From contig CAKZLE010000004.1 of the NCBI GenBank assembly GCA_937125225.1, positions 1 through 64,000 on the forward strand: a stretch of 64,000 nucleotides of DNA, written 5' to 3'. How positions within the stretch are numbered: position 1 is the first letter of the stretch; the number at the start of each line of letters is the position of its first letter. Shown here piece after piece: positions 48,401 through 55,821 of this stretch. The DNA is from an uncultured Spirochaetia bacterium. GTDB taxonomy: Bacteria; Spirochaetota; Spirochaetia; CAKZLE01. Below the pieces are notes generated by a model. That model did no database searches. It saw nothing but the letters and a program-made list of their open reading frames with translations, and was not told the DNA's origin. The translations under genes and the position numbers were made by a program.

Positions 48401-48523
48401 GAGCTCCACAAAGGTATGAAAAAGGAGATAATTCACTTCACTTATACGAACACTAATAAAAAGGATAGTGAGAGAAATCAATATGAATTTATTATACTTA
48501 AGTTTAAAAAATGTCTTGTTCAT
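45449..48523 (-). CDS. Hybrid histidine kinase with MASE3 membrane sensor and three PAS domains
   Basis: Protein of 1024 aa. MASE3-type membrane domain at about 1-250 (seven to eight helices, with MIDLFHTIAYRGM and LWIAARYMES). PAS domains at about 265-380, 385-510 and 515-630. HisKA follows with H-box GGVAHDFNNMLG (His662), then HATPase with N774 region (VNLCINAKDAI), SDNGSGM, GTGLGMATVYG, and a receiver at about 902-1020 with Asp953 in LLLTDVIMPDMNG. It senses an intramembrane or membrane-soluble signal and autophosphorylates, passing phosphate to its own receiver. No separate output gene is nearby, so a phosphotransfer partner must be elsewhere. No strong ribosome site precedes the ATG. 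Confidence 0.92.
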   Translation of the reverse strand: MNKTFFKLKYNKFILISLTILFISVRISEVNYLLFHTFVELITIAVMWALFIILLNTVNENQEKAIIFLAIAYLFIGMIDLFHTIAYRGMMIISNGDDANPATQLWIAARYMESISLFLFPFLFHRRVRTRSVFAGYTLITTVIFLMIFVYKIFPTCFIEGIGLTSFKKTSEYIISIILLASLYLVYIKRDHIDPVLLKYYVLSIIVTIVSELLFTFYISVYGISNLFGHLLKLLSVYFVYKALIYTGLRKPYTLLNKAIIDGADKYQQMFEKNKAIKLLIDVSNRGTLIEANQAACEFYGYSKQELSKMSITDLDTQPDDKVLALLRKAQNKDSEILHVKHRLKSGAIRDLELFIGPVKTERALYLYTIIIDNTEKLLAEERIRVSEEKYRRIADNVTDVVWVTDLHLKPTYISPSVERIIGITPEEFLQLPITSTYPPSSIEKFKKILSKELEREQTPNPDYNRIFEFEVERFFSDGTIGWDAIRANFIRDPQNNPIALLGVSRDITKRVKIEEALQQSEYRFKALHNASFGGIAIHDQGIILETNQGLSEISGFSYTELLGMDGLLLIAEQYRKSVLNNILLGYEKSYEVYGIRKNGEQYPLRLEARNIPYKGKRVRVVEFRDLTEQKQAEDENKRLHEQLVQSQKMDAIGRLAGGVAHDFNNMLGVIIGYAEFILEKIDTSNPVHEDVGEILKAATRSADLTQQLLAFSRKQTIVARVLDINENIEDTLNMLRKLIGEDIDLIWLPSSLKSIIRFDPSQLNQILVNLCINAKDAIEKSGRITIKTKNISVDRDYSGKYKELAKGDYVLLSFSDNGSGMEEETVDKIFEPFFSQKGAKGTGLGMATVYGIVKQNKGFINVSSVIGKGTTINIYFSKYVGETDIQLPRTQEGLYKGQGQTILLVEDEKIIREMVQSILERLGYQVLVAETPTAAISFAETQKDSIALLLTDVIMPDMNGRDLSVKIQQICPSLQTLYMSGYTDNVIAPHGVLEQGTHFIQKPFSLKDLGTKIYRLLHNQSTD

Positions 48524-48785
48524 TTCATGAGTATATCATTAATGAAATATATGTGAAGTATGATTATGGAAGAATCCTATGGAATCATAGTTTAGTGGAG
48601 AAGAATCAACACATTTTCAACAAGCAAATAAAGAATATCCTAAGGAGTATTGGATCATTAGTCTCTTAGAATAGACTAGCTGAAAGAGCTATTCTGATTA
48701 ATTTCTTTTTAGTATTAATTGGTTTTAGAGTAAACTAAGAGAGAGACTCTCCAACCTCCGATTTAGATATTCAAAAAAGGTGTTG

Positions 48786-49577
48786 CTAGTTATGATCCCC
48801 ACAACCATAGAGAATCTTGGAGATCTCTGCAGCAGCATCATTGAGGGCAGGAAGATACTGTAAGAGCTCTTCTTGTTCCTTGATACCGATCAAACCGCTA
48901 AAGGAGAGGGCCGCTATGGCGGTACCTTTGCTGTCACGAATAGGGACACCAATACAACTCCCGTTCTCTGCACTCTCTTTGTTATCTACTGCATAACCCT
49001 GCTTTGCAGCATTCCTCAATTCTTGCCAAAATTGTTCAACATCGGTAATTGTCCTTTTTGTGAGAGGAACTAGCTCTCGTGAATGAATGATGGTATCAGC
49101 AAGGTTTATGGGGAGTTCAGATAGAAGGATCTTCCCTCCGGCACAGGCATAAAAGGGGAGGTCTGAATAGAGTGGTGGGATATAATCTACCAGTTTCTTT
49201 GTTCTGGATTGCTGCATGATATAACAATGTGATCCTTCTCGAACTATGAGGTTCATCGCATGATTGTATTTCTCAGTATATTTCTCCATCACGATCAAGG
49301 AAGCTTCCTGTAATGCAAGATAATGATTATCTTTTCCCAGAACAAAACTCAGTTTCTCACCTGAGATGTATTTCCCATCTCCCATCTGGTAGACCCAATC
49401 ATTCACCTCTAGTGTCTTCAAGATCCTATGGGCTGTTGAAGGATTGATCTCGCATTGCTTTGCTATATCATTCACCCCAATACTTTCTTTAGAAAGCCGA
49501 AGGATATCAAGAACCTGTAGTGCTCTGTCTACCATTTTGATTATATCAGGGTTCTGTTCTACCTTTTTCTTATCCAT
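48786..49577 (-). CDS. IclR-family transcriptional regulator
   Basis: Protein of 263 aa. N-terminal winged helix (residues 14-75, with LSKESIGVNDIAKQCEINPS and TAHRILKTLE), then the IclR effector domain with FYACAGGKILLSELP, TITDVEQFWQEL and a GSCIGVPIRDSKGTAIAALSFSG block. It is divergent from the aldolase/oxidoreductase/ABC operon and is its probable regulator. AAGGAAG lies 4 nt before the ATG. Its own promoter region carries one copy of the GGAATAnnTATTCC motif and another palindrome, so autoregulation is likely. Confidence 0.93.
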   Translation of the reverse strand: MDKKKVEQNPDIIKMVDRALQVLDILRLSKESIGVNDIAKQCEINPSTAHRILKTLEVNDWVYQMGDGKYISGEKLSFVLGKDNHYLALQEASLIVMEKYTEKYNHAMNLIVREGSHCYIMQQSRTKKLVDYIPPLYSDLPFYACAGGKILLSELPINLADTIIHSRELVPLTKRTITDVEQFWQELRNAAKQGYAVDNKESAENGSCIGVPIRDSKGTAIAALSFSGLIGIKEQEELLQYLPALNDAAAEISKILYGCGDHN

Positions 49578-49611
49578 CTTTTCTTCCTTATTTTATGCTC
49601 CAGGTAAATTA

Positions 49612-49625
49612 GGAATAACTATTTC
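49612..49625. promoter_or_regulatory. Candidate IclR operator, site 1
   Basis: GGAATAACTATTTC, an imperfect copy of the palindrome at 49942-49955, located between the iclR promoter and the start of the iclR-type gene. A perfect ATAGTAT-C-ATACTAT repeat at 49628-49642 lies right beside it. Confidence 0.6.
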
Positions 49626-49650
49626 AAATAGTATCATACTATATATTACG

Positions 49651-49679
49651 AAATTAAAGTATTTTTTTGTAGTTGTCAA
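49651..49679 (-). promoter_or_regulatory. Promoter of the IclR regulator gene
   Basis: On the minus strand TTGACA (49679-49674), 17-bp spacer, TAATTT (49656-49651). Transcription would run into candidate operator site 1, as expected for autorepression. Confidence 0.6.
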
Positions 49680-49717
49680 TACTGAATCAGTCATAAAACA
49701 CTATATCATATTATTAT

Positions 49718-49731
49718 GGAATAGATATTCC
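49718..49731. promoter_or_regulatory. Candidate IclR operator, site 2
   Basis: GGAATAGATATTCC within the palindrome TGGAATAGATATTCCA, in the middle of the divergent region about 40 bp upstream of the iclR -35. Confidence 0.65.
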
Positions 49732-49906
49732 AAAAAAGTGCAATCGTCTATTCATATAAAGAATAACAAGAAGTGTCATAACATCACTACTAAATTGGAA
49801 CTATGGATTTATTAGTTATAAGATAATAAATTATGTCTTTTAATAGCCTTTAAGTGGTGATTCTGAGATTATTTCTATTTTCTAGAAAAACCTTTGATAG
49901 TTTTTG

Positions 49907-49935
49907 TTGACAACCATTCTAAACCATGGTTTACT
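49907..49935 (+). promoter_or_regulatory. Promoter of the aldolase/oxidoreductase/ABC operon
   Basis: TTGACA at 49907-49912, 17-bp spacer, TTTACT at 49930-49935 (or TACTAA two bases on). A second perfect palindrome, TAAACCATGGTTTA (49920-49933), fills the space between -35 and -10. Operator site 3 begins right at the expected transcript start. Confidence 0.6.
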
Positions 49936-49941
49936 AAAACA

Positions 49942-49955
49942 GGAATAGCTATTCC
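49942..49955. promoter_or_regulatory. Candidate IclR operator, site 3
   Basis: Perfect 14-bp palindrome GGAATAGCTATTCC just downstream of the operon promoter, 36 bp before the first ATG. Its form (GGAAxxnnxxTTCC) is typical of IclR-family operators. Its position at the transcript start favours repression. Confidence 0.75.
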
Positions 49956-49991
49956 AAAAAATATACAACGAGCTGAGAAGGAGACTACATA

Positions 49992-50912
49992 ATGGGCAAA
50001 GGAAAAAAATTGGATGGGATCTATATCCCGATGGTAACTCCATTTAATAGAGATGAAACTATTAATTTCAATGGGATCAAAGAATGTACCGATTTCCTAA
50101 TAGAGAATGGTGTGACAGGTGTCATCCCGTCTGGAAGTACTGGTGAGATGGTTGGAATGACCCCAGCAGAACAGATGGCAGTCAACGCTGCTACCGTGAA
50201 AGCTGCAGATGGAAGGATCAAAGTCGTATGTTCGACTGGAGCGTATCGAACTAAAGATGTCGTAGAGATGTCTAAGTCAGCAGAAGAGGCTGGGGCAGAT
50301 GGGGTCATGGCTGTGACTCCATGGTATATGGCTCCTAATGAGAATGAGCTGTTGCTTCATTATGAAACCTTACGTAAGGCAATAGATATCCCTATCATGG
50401 TTTATCATAACCCCTACTATTCAACCTGTCTCATGTCTGATGAGTTCATGGCAAAACTCTATAATGAGGGTTTTATCGATGCAGTAAAAGAGAGACAGGC
50501 GGACGTATTTCGACAACAGAATCTTCGTTATCTTACTGATGATGATTTCAGTATCTTCTATGGTTATGATGTTTGTCCTGTAGAGAGTCTCTCTTGCTGG
50601 GCAGATGGCTGGGTCTGTGGAACCGGTAACCTCTTTCCAAAGGAGAATACTGCAGTTTACCACCTAGCACATGAACGTAAGATGGAAGAGGCGATGAAAG
50701 CTCATTTCGAGAAGGTAAGACCTTACCTACCTCTCTTTACAAAGCCTACCGCAGACGGTATGCCAACACCATGGCTTCAGATCATCAAGGAAGGTATGAA
50801 ATTACGTGGTGTCGATGCTGGATTCTGTAGAAAACCGGTTATCTCTGAACTTCCTACCGAGGTGATGGATACATTGAAGACCGTACTGAAAGAGTATGGG
50901 TATCTTGCATAA
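49992..50912 (+). CDS. Dihydrodipicolinate synthase / N-acetylneuraminate lyase-family aldolase
   Basis: Class I aldolase of 306 aa with a DHDPS-type TIM barrel. Visible residues: GSTGE at 48-52 (pyruvate carboxylate site), the Tyr138 in MVYHNPYY, and Schiff-base Lys166 in FIDAVKERQAD. This superfamily makes or splits 2-oxo acids using pyruvate. Context (IclR regulator, FAD enzyme, sugar-type ABC importer) argues for catabolism of an imported acid rather than lysine synthesis, so it should not be called dapA. First gene of the operon, AAGGAG 8 nt before the ATG and 13 bp to the next gene. Confidence 0.9.
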   Translation: MGKGKKLDGIYIPMVTPFNRDETINFNGIKECTDFLIENGVTGVIPSGSTGEMVGMTPAEQMAVNAATVKAADGRIKVVCSTGAYRTKDVVEMSKSAEEAGADGVMAVTPWYMAPNENELLLHYETLRKAIDIPIMVYHNPYYSTCLMSDEFMAKLYNEGFIDAVKERQADVFRQQNLRYLTDDDFSIFYGYDVCPVESLSCWADGWVCGTGNLFPKENTAVYHLAHERKMEEAMKAHFEKVRPYLPLFTKPTADGMPTPWLQIIKEGMKLRGVDAGFCRKPVISELPTEVMDTLKTVLKEYGYLA

Positions 50913-50931
50913 AAGGTAAGGAGTAATGACC

Positions 50932-52275
50932 ATGAAAGAGAGAAAGATAGATGTGCTTGTAGCCGGAGGTGGGACAGCCGGTATTATCGCAGGATTAGCT
51001 TCTGCAAGGAATGGTGCCAAGACTCTTATTGTTGAGAAACAGAGATGTCTTGGTGGACAGTTCACGGTAGGTCTGCAAGGGGCCTGGGTTGGCTTCAGTG
51101 ACAAACAGAAGGTCATCATCAAAGGAATCGCATGGGAACTGAGAAAGAACCTCTTAGCTCGTGATGCCATGGTTGAAGATGATCCTAATACAGATGTCTG
51201 CTTTCTCTATGATACGGAGATCGCCAAAGTCGTATTGGATGAGATGGTGGCACAAGAGCCGAATCTCAGTGTATATCTCGATACCACTATCGTTGATACG
51301 CTCACAGATGGTGATACGATAATCGGGCTTAAGGTGCTCTCCGAGTCAGATTTCATGGAGATCCGAGCAGCGGTAGTCATTGACTGTTCAGGGGATGCGG
51401 TTGTAGCAGCAAAGGCAGGAGCGCCGTTTGAGATAAGACCAAAAAAAGACATTCAGCCAATGACTCTGATGGGGAAGATGTCTGGAGTCGATCTGGACAG
51501 GGTAAAAGAGTATTATAGGACCCATCCTCCCATCGTCGATCATCATGTACCTCCAGCTTGGCGAGAATTCAAGACCTTCCCCGGTTTTATGCATTTTGGA
51601 CTACATGATGAACTTGAGCATGTAGACCTTCCAGAACATCTTGAATACCTCCGCTCCTGGTTGGGTATCTTTACCTCTACGCCGAATCCCGGAGAGGTGA
51701 CGATTAACTGTTCTGGAGCGATCGAGGCCCACAGTACAGAGGGCTTCGAGTCGAAGGCGGAACAGGAGGCCTTCTCTCAAAAATGTCTGTATGATGTCTC
51801 AGAGGCTTTCAAGCGCTATGTTCCAGGTTTTGAGCATGCCTACCTTTCAACTATGGCAGCTCTTTTAGGGATCCGGGAGAGTCGACGGATCATCGGTGAC
51901 TATAAAGTCACTCTTGAGGACTTTCTCGAAGCAAAGGAGTTTGAAGATAGTATTGGTCGTGGTGCGATGCCGGCTGGGGCTCACACCCCCGATGGTGTCA
52001 CGATGAACGTCTATAATCTAGAACCTGGAAAATCAATGACAATCCCGTACCGGTGTATGTTGCCAAAGGGTAAGGAGGGGCTTTTGGTAGCAGGTCGTTG
52101 CGTCTCTTACGAAGCTCCAGTCGCTAATTGTATTCGATGTATGCCTCAGTGCATGGCAATGGGAGAGGCTGCTGGTATTGCTGCATCGCTTGCAGTGAAG
52201 GAGGGTACAACACCACGGAATGTTGATATTCCTAAACTGCAATCGATATTGAAAGATAATAACGCCATAATCTAG
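50932..52275 (+). CDS. FAD-dependent oxidoreductase (PF12831-type)
   Basis: About 447 aa. FAD-binding DVLVAGGGTAGIIAGLASARNG at the N-terminus, GGQFTVGLQG next, VVIDCSGDAVVAAKAG in the middle, and a C-terminal LLVAGRCVSYEAPVANCIRC...CMAMGEAAGIAASLA that closes the FAD site. This matches the PF12831 group, often encoded with sugar or sugar-acid ABC systems and of unknown substrate. Two ATG codons are close; the second (50932) has the correct distance from AAGGAG, the first is at 50926. Second gene of the operon. It probably oxidises the imported compound or the aldolase product (inference). Confidence 0.88.
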   Translation: MKERKIDVLVAGGGTAGIIAGLASARNGAKTLIVEKQRCLGGQFTVGLQGAWVGFSDKQKVIIKGIAWELRKNLLARDAMVEDDPNTDVCFLYDTEIAKVVLDEMVAQEPNLSVYLDTTIVDTLTDGDTIIGLKVLSESDFMEIRAAVVIDCSGDAVVAAKAGAPFEIRPKKDIQPMTLMGKMSGVDLDRVKEYYRTHPPIVDHHVPPAWREFKTFPGFMHFGLHDELEHVDLPEHLEYLRSWLGIFTSTPNPGEVTINCSGAIEAHSTEGFESKAEQEAFSQKCLYDVSEAFKRYVPGFEHAYLSTMAALLGIRESRRIIGDYKVTLEDFLEAKEFEDSIGRGAMPAGAHTPDGVTMNVYNLEPGKSMTIPYRCMLPKGKEGLLVAGRCVSYEAPVANCIRCMPQCMAMGEAAGIAASLAVKEGTTPRNVDIPKLQSILKDNNAII

Positions 52276-52307
52276 GTATGTATAGGAGTGAACTGAAGAT
52301 AGAAGAT

Positions 52308-52340
52308 AACCCTTGATAGGGTTTAGATCGAAAGAGATCT
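52308..52340 (+). other. Two small hairpins before the binding-protein gene
   Basis: AACCCT-TGAT-AGGGTT (52308-52323) and AGATC-GAAAGA-GATCT (52325-52340) lie in the 92-bp gap between the oxidoreductase and the solute-binding-protein genes. They may affect mRNA stability; no known RNA motif. Confidence 0.35.
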
Positions 52341-52367
52341 GTCAGGTCTCAGTAAAAGGAGAAGAAT

Positions 52368-53714
52368 ATGTTTAAGAAAATGGTTGTTTTAGTACTGCTA
52401 TTAGTAGTAGGGGCCATGGTCTTCGCTGGTGGTAACAGTGAGGATACCGTAGTTGAAGAGAAAGATACCAGCCAAAAGATCGTCATCTGGACGAACTTGA
52501 CTGCCGATGCTCAAGCTGTAGTGCTGAGAAAGCAATTCACTGAGGTCGCACAAGAGATGGATGTCGACTTTGAGATGGTCACTATCTCCTTCGGTGATAT
52601 GTATACCAAACTCGCTACTGCTGTAGAGTCTGGAACGGTACCTGATATCATGCATACGAATTTTTCTGGTACCGCCTATCTCTATTCTCAGGATATGCTC
52701 TCACCTATGGATGATGTCATAGCAGATCTTGGCAAAGATGACTTCATCGCATCTTACCTTCATGTCCTCAACGCTGAAGGAAAGACCTGGGGACTTCCTG
52801 ACTGGGCTCTGCATACCTCCGTATGGTATCGAAAGGACCTCTTTGAAAAGTACGATATCGATATCCCAACAGATTGGGATGAGTTCATGGCAGCTGCTGA
52901 GAAACTCACAATCGATAATGACGGCGACGGAAAGACCGATATCTATGGTTTTCCTGTAGCACTTAATGCTACTCATGTTGCAGCACAGACCTTCTATGAA
53001 TTCCTCTATTCTGCAGGTGTCACTACCGTAGATCCAGAGACTGGTGAATATACATTCGGCTCACAGAAAGAGACTGCAGAAGAGGTTCTGGATTATATGA
53101 TGGAACTCTACCACAATGTCTCACCAAAATCATCGATTGAATGGGCCTGGAGTGAATACCGTAATGCACTTGTTGAAGGTACGGTTGCGATGACTCTCGA
53201 TATGGGTGCTGTCATTTTGATGTCCCAGAGTAATAATCCCGAGATGTTAGAGAATCTTGGATGTTTCGATCTTCCCGGACCAGATGGACATAAAGCTGCA
53301 TCCTTCGGTAGTGGATATGCCTTTGTTGCCAGTAACAGTGGCGACAGCGATCAGATCAAGCTCAAGAAGGAATTCCTGACGAGACTTTACACCAAGGAAA
53401 GGGCAGCAGAAAGAGCTCTCTCTCGACCGATGTTCGCTTTCCCATCACTTTATTCAGCTGTCGCTACCTATAGAGATGATCCAAAGGTCGCACTCTTCGG
53501 AGAACAGATCGATACGATCACCGACGCATTCGAGAATAACAACTGGTACTGGTATGGTATGGAGAATGGATTAAGTCAGCTTTCCTCACAGATCGAATCA
53601 ACCACATTCTTTGGTGAGACACTGCAGAGTGTTGCTCTGGGAATGGAGTCAACTGAGGATGCTATCGAATATATTGATCAACAGTTGCAGGAACAGGTTG
53701 CTCTGATACAATAA
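52368..53714 (+). CDS. ABC transporter family 1 solute-binding protein
   Basis: Exported protein of 448 aa. Signal peptide MFKKMVVLVLLLVVGAMVFA followed by GGNSED; there is no lipobox Cys, so it is probably cleaved by signal peptidase I and soluble in the periplasm. Extracellular family 1 (maltose-type) fold: VIWTNLT near residue 43, GTVPDIMHTNFSG, WGLPDWALHTSVWYRKDLF, IPTDWDEFMAAAEKLT. An Asp-rich DNDGDGKTD calcium-like loop lies near residue 184. Substrate unknown, probably a sugar or sugar acid matched to the aldolase. AAAAGGAG 6 nt before the ATG. A strong hairpin after the stop should make this the most abundant product of the operon. Confidence 0.92.
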   Translation: MFKKMVVLVLLLVVGAMVFAGGNSEDTVVEEKDTSQKIVIWTNLTADAQAVVLRKQFTEVAQEMDVDFEMVTISFGDMYTKLATAVESGTVPDIMHTNFSGTAYLYSQDMLSPMDDVIADLGKDDFIASYLHVLNAEGKTWGLPDWALHTSVWYRKDLFEKYDIDIPTDWDEFMAAAEKLTIDNDGDGKTDIYGFPVALNATHVAAQTFYEFLYSAGVTTVDPETGEYTFGSQKETAEEVLDYMMELYHNVSPKSSIEWAWSEYRNALVEGTVAMTLDMGAVILMSQSNNPEMLENLGCFDLPGPDGHKAASFGSGYAFVASNSGDSDQIKLKKEFLTRLYTKERAAERALSRPMFAFPSLYSAVATYRDDPKVALFGEQIDTITDAFENNNWYWYGMENGLSQLSSQIESTTFFGETLQSVALGMESTEDAIEYIDQQLQEQVALIQ

Positions 53715-53735
53715 TAGTCAAGGCATCATGTTCAT

Positions 53736-53765
53736 GCCCAGGCTGAGGGCACCCTTAGCCTGGGC
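53736..53765 (+). terminator. Intercistronic hairpin after the binding-protein gene
   Basis: Fourteen-bp stem GCCCAGGCTGAGGG/CCCTTAGCCTGGGC with one wobble and a 2-base loop, then TAGCTTTT. It sits between the binding protein and permease genes. This is a classical arrangement for partial termination or mRNA stabilisation. Confidence 0.75.
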
Positions 53766-53789
53766 TAGCTTTTAAGGAGATATAGGATA

Positions 53790-54695
53790 ATGGAAAGAGC
53801 GCGTTTGATGGGACACAAGAGAGATTATCATACACAACGGCAGTTACTGGGTATCATCTTCATCATACCTACGGTACTCTTCCTCCTTGTGTTCGTCATC
53901 TATCCAGTCATATACAATGTCATCTTGAGTTTCACCGATGCACGTCTGATGAAGCCGGACTTCTCGTTCATCGCCTTTGATAACTATAAGAAACTCTTCT
54001 CTAATATGAGATTCTTGAAATATGTGAAGAACACATTGATATGGACGTTCTTCTCAGTGATCGGTCAGCTTCTTCTTGGGCTTTCGATCGCACTTCTGAT
54101 CAACAAGAAAAAATCTGGAACAGGGTTAAGGAGCTTCCTGCTCATCCCCTATGTGGTTCCGGCAGTCGCTCTCGCTCTTGTCACTAAATGGGTGACCAAT
54201 GGAGATTATGGTATCGTGAGCTGGTGGCTCAATTCATTGGGTCTTCTCGAATACAGACAATCTCCTCTTGCGGTACCAGGTAGTGCGATGGCCGTATTGA
54301 TCATCGTGAATATCTGGAGGTCCTATCCCTTTCCCATGCTCATCTACTGGGCAACTCTTAAGGGTATAGATAAGGAGTTGTATGATGCAGCGAATGTCGA
54401 TGGTGCAGGAACATTTCAGACTTTCTGGAATATAACACTCCCTCATCTGAAGAACACTACTATCGTACTCGCTATCCTGCGAATCGTCTGGACAGCTACC
54501 TATTTCGATCTGATCTGGCTAATCACAGGAGGTGGTCCTGCTGGTACGACCACACACCTGCCCATCATGATCTATCAGGCATCCTTTGGGACATTCCAAA
54601 CAGGTTATGCATCGAGCATCTCGGTGGTACTAGGACTGTTTCTCTTTATCTGTGTCGTATTCTACGTTAAAAAGACCATTGCGAATGATCGCTGA
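53790..54695 (+). CDS. ABC sugar-type permease (MalF-like)
   Basis: Inner-membrane permease of 301 aa with six helices. The coupling-loop EAA-type motif is DKELYDAANVDGAGTFQTFWNITLP at about residues 196-220, matching the family EAAxxDGA...F..I.LP. The start follows AAGGAG at good distance. The gene lies 75 bp after the binding-protein gene across a hairpin, and 15 bp before the second permease. No ATP-binding protein is encoded in the locus; a shared MsmX/UgpC-type ATPase elsewhere is expected. Confidence 0.93.
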   Translation: MERARLMGHKRDYHTQRQLLGIIFIIPTVLFLLVFVIYPVIYNVILSFTDARLMKPDFSFIAFDNYKKLFSNMRFLKYVKNTLIWTFFSVIGQLLLGLSIALLINKKKSGTGLRSFLLIPYVVPAVALALVTKWVTNGDYGIVSWWLNSLGLLEYRQSPLAVPGSAMAVLIIVNIWRSYPFPMLIYWATLKGIDKELYDAANVDGAGTFQTFWNITLPHLKNTTIVLAILRIVWTATYFDLIWLITGGGPAGTTTHLPIMIYQASFGTFQTGYASSISVVLGLFLFICVVFYVKKTIANDR

Positions 54696-54710
54696 GGATA
54701 GGACAAAAAC

Positions 54711-55553
54711 ATGAAAACAAACATAATCAAGCATATAAGAGATGACTTTTGGTTCTATATCATGGTACTTATTACTGTGATGTTCGTAGGCTTCCCACTC
54801 CTGTGGATGGCCTTGAGTTCCTTGAAGCCCTCGGTAGAACTGTTCAAGATGCCTCCTCAGATCTTTCCGAAGAACCCGACTCTACTCTGGTACAAGAATA
54901 CGTTCAGTAATTCGACTGTCGTTCGTTATTTCTTCAATAGTTTTCTTGTAGCGAGTTCAACTATGATCATTGATATGGTCATCGCTACCTTGGGAGCCTA
55001 TAGTCTAGCAAGATTCAGCTATAGGGGAAGACGCTTCATCATGATGACAGTTCTGTCTGCCTACTGTCTTCCACCCATCATGTTGATGATTCCTCTCTAT
55101 AGGATCATTGCAGCATTGGGTCTCAATTCTAGCTATCTGGGGGTAATCATTGGTCATGTTACCTTTACATTCCCCTTCAGTGTGTGGCTACTGATTCCCT
55201 TCTTCCAGAAGGTCCCAAAAGAGATGGAGGAGGCTGCGATCGTAGATGGAGCTACCTCGTTGAAGATCTTCTCTGCAATTATGCTTCCGTTATGTGTTCC
55301 TGGTATTCTTAGTACCGGGATCATGGCCTTTATTCTCTCCTGGAATGAATACCTTCTATCGAGTGTTCTTATCATCAGTGATACCATGAAGACTTTGACC
55401 GTTGGACTTGCGAACTATATAAGTTCAACAGAGATCGATTGGGGGGCGATCATGGCCTTAGGGACCGCAACCACTCTACCAATAGTCATTATGTTCTCTG
55501 CCATCCAGAAATACTTTGTAGAAGGTTTGACTGCAGGAGCAGTCAAGGGATAA
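54711..55553 (+). CDS. ABC sugar-type permease (MalG-like)
   Basis: Inner-membrane permease of 280 aa with six helices and the EAA motif PKEMEEAAIVDGATSLKIFSAIMLP near residue 170. The C-terminal YFVEGLTAGAVKG end is characteristic of MalG-type subunits. It pairs with the permease just upstream and closes the operon, followed by a hairpin terminator. A GAGGA-type ribosome site is 12 nt from the ATG, rather far. Confidence 0.93.
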   Translation: MKTNIIKHIRDDFWFYIMVLITVMFVGFPLLWMALSSLKPSVELFKMPPQIFPKNPTLLWYKNTFSNSTVVRYFFNSFLVASSTMIIDMVIATLGAYSLARFSYRGRRFIMMTVLSAYCLPPIMLMIPLYRIIAALGLNSSYLGVIIGHVTFTFPFSVWLLIPFFQKVPKEMEEAAIVDGATSLKIFSAIMLPLCVPGILSTGIMAFILSWNEYLLSSVLIISDTMKTLTVGLANYISSTEIDWGAIMALGTATTLPIVIMFSAIQKYFVEGLTAGAVKG

Positions 55554-55595
55554 GACTTCTATAGTCACCCATGAGATAGTCTTCCTCTCTGAAGA

Positions 55596-55623
55596 AACAG
55601 GTATCCAATGATGGATGCCTGTT
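55596..55623 (+). terminator. Terminator of the ABC operon
   Basis: Eleven-bp stem AACAGGTATCC/GGATGCCTGTT (one wobble) with a 6-base loop, 43 bp after the last permease gene, followed by CTTAG. Moderately T-poor. Confidence 0.6.
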
Positions 55624-55821
55624 CTTAGATTAATGAGAGTATGGCGCCTATGCTAGCTCTTTTGTTGGTTGACCCCTGATACCATCGCTAGGGTCAAGGA
55701 TTTCTGCAATTACTAGCCATGAAAATTGTATTCTAGATAAAGTGAGTTTATAATGATGCTCATACGTCTTTTGAAGGGCACTATCATGATGTACTCAGGT
55801 GACATGTAGGCAATATGCTAT

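Noticed and set aside
49992-50912. Assignment as dapA (lysine biosynthesis)
   Set aside because: The family fits, but the IclR-controlled operon with an FAD enzyme and importer points to catabolism, so no symbol was given.
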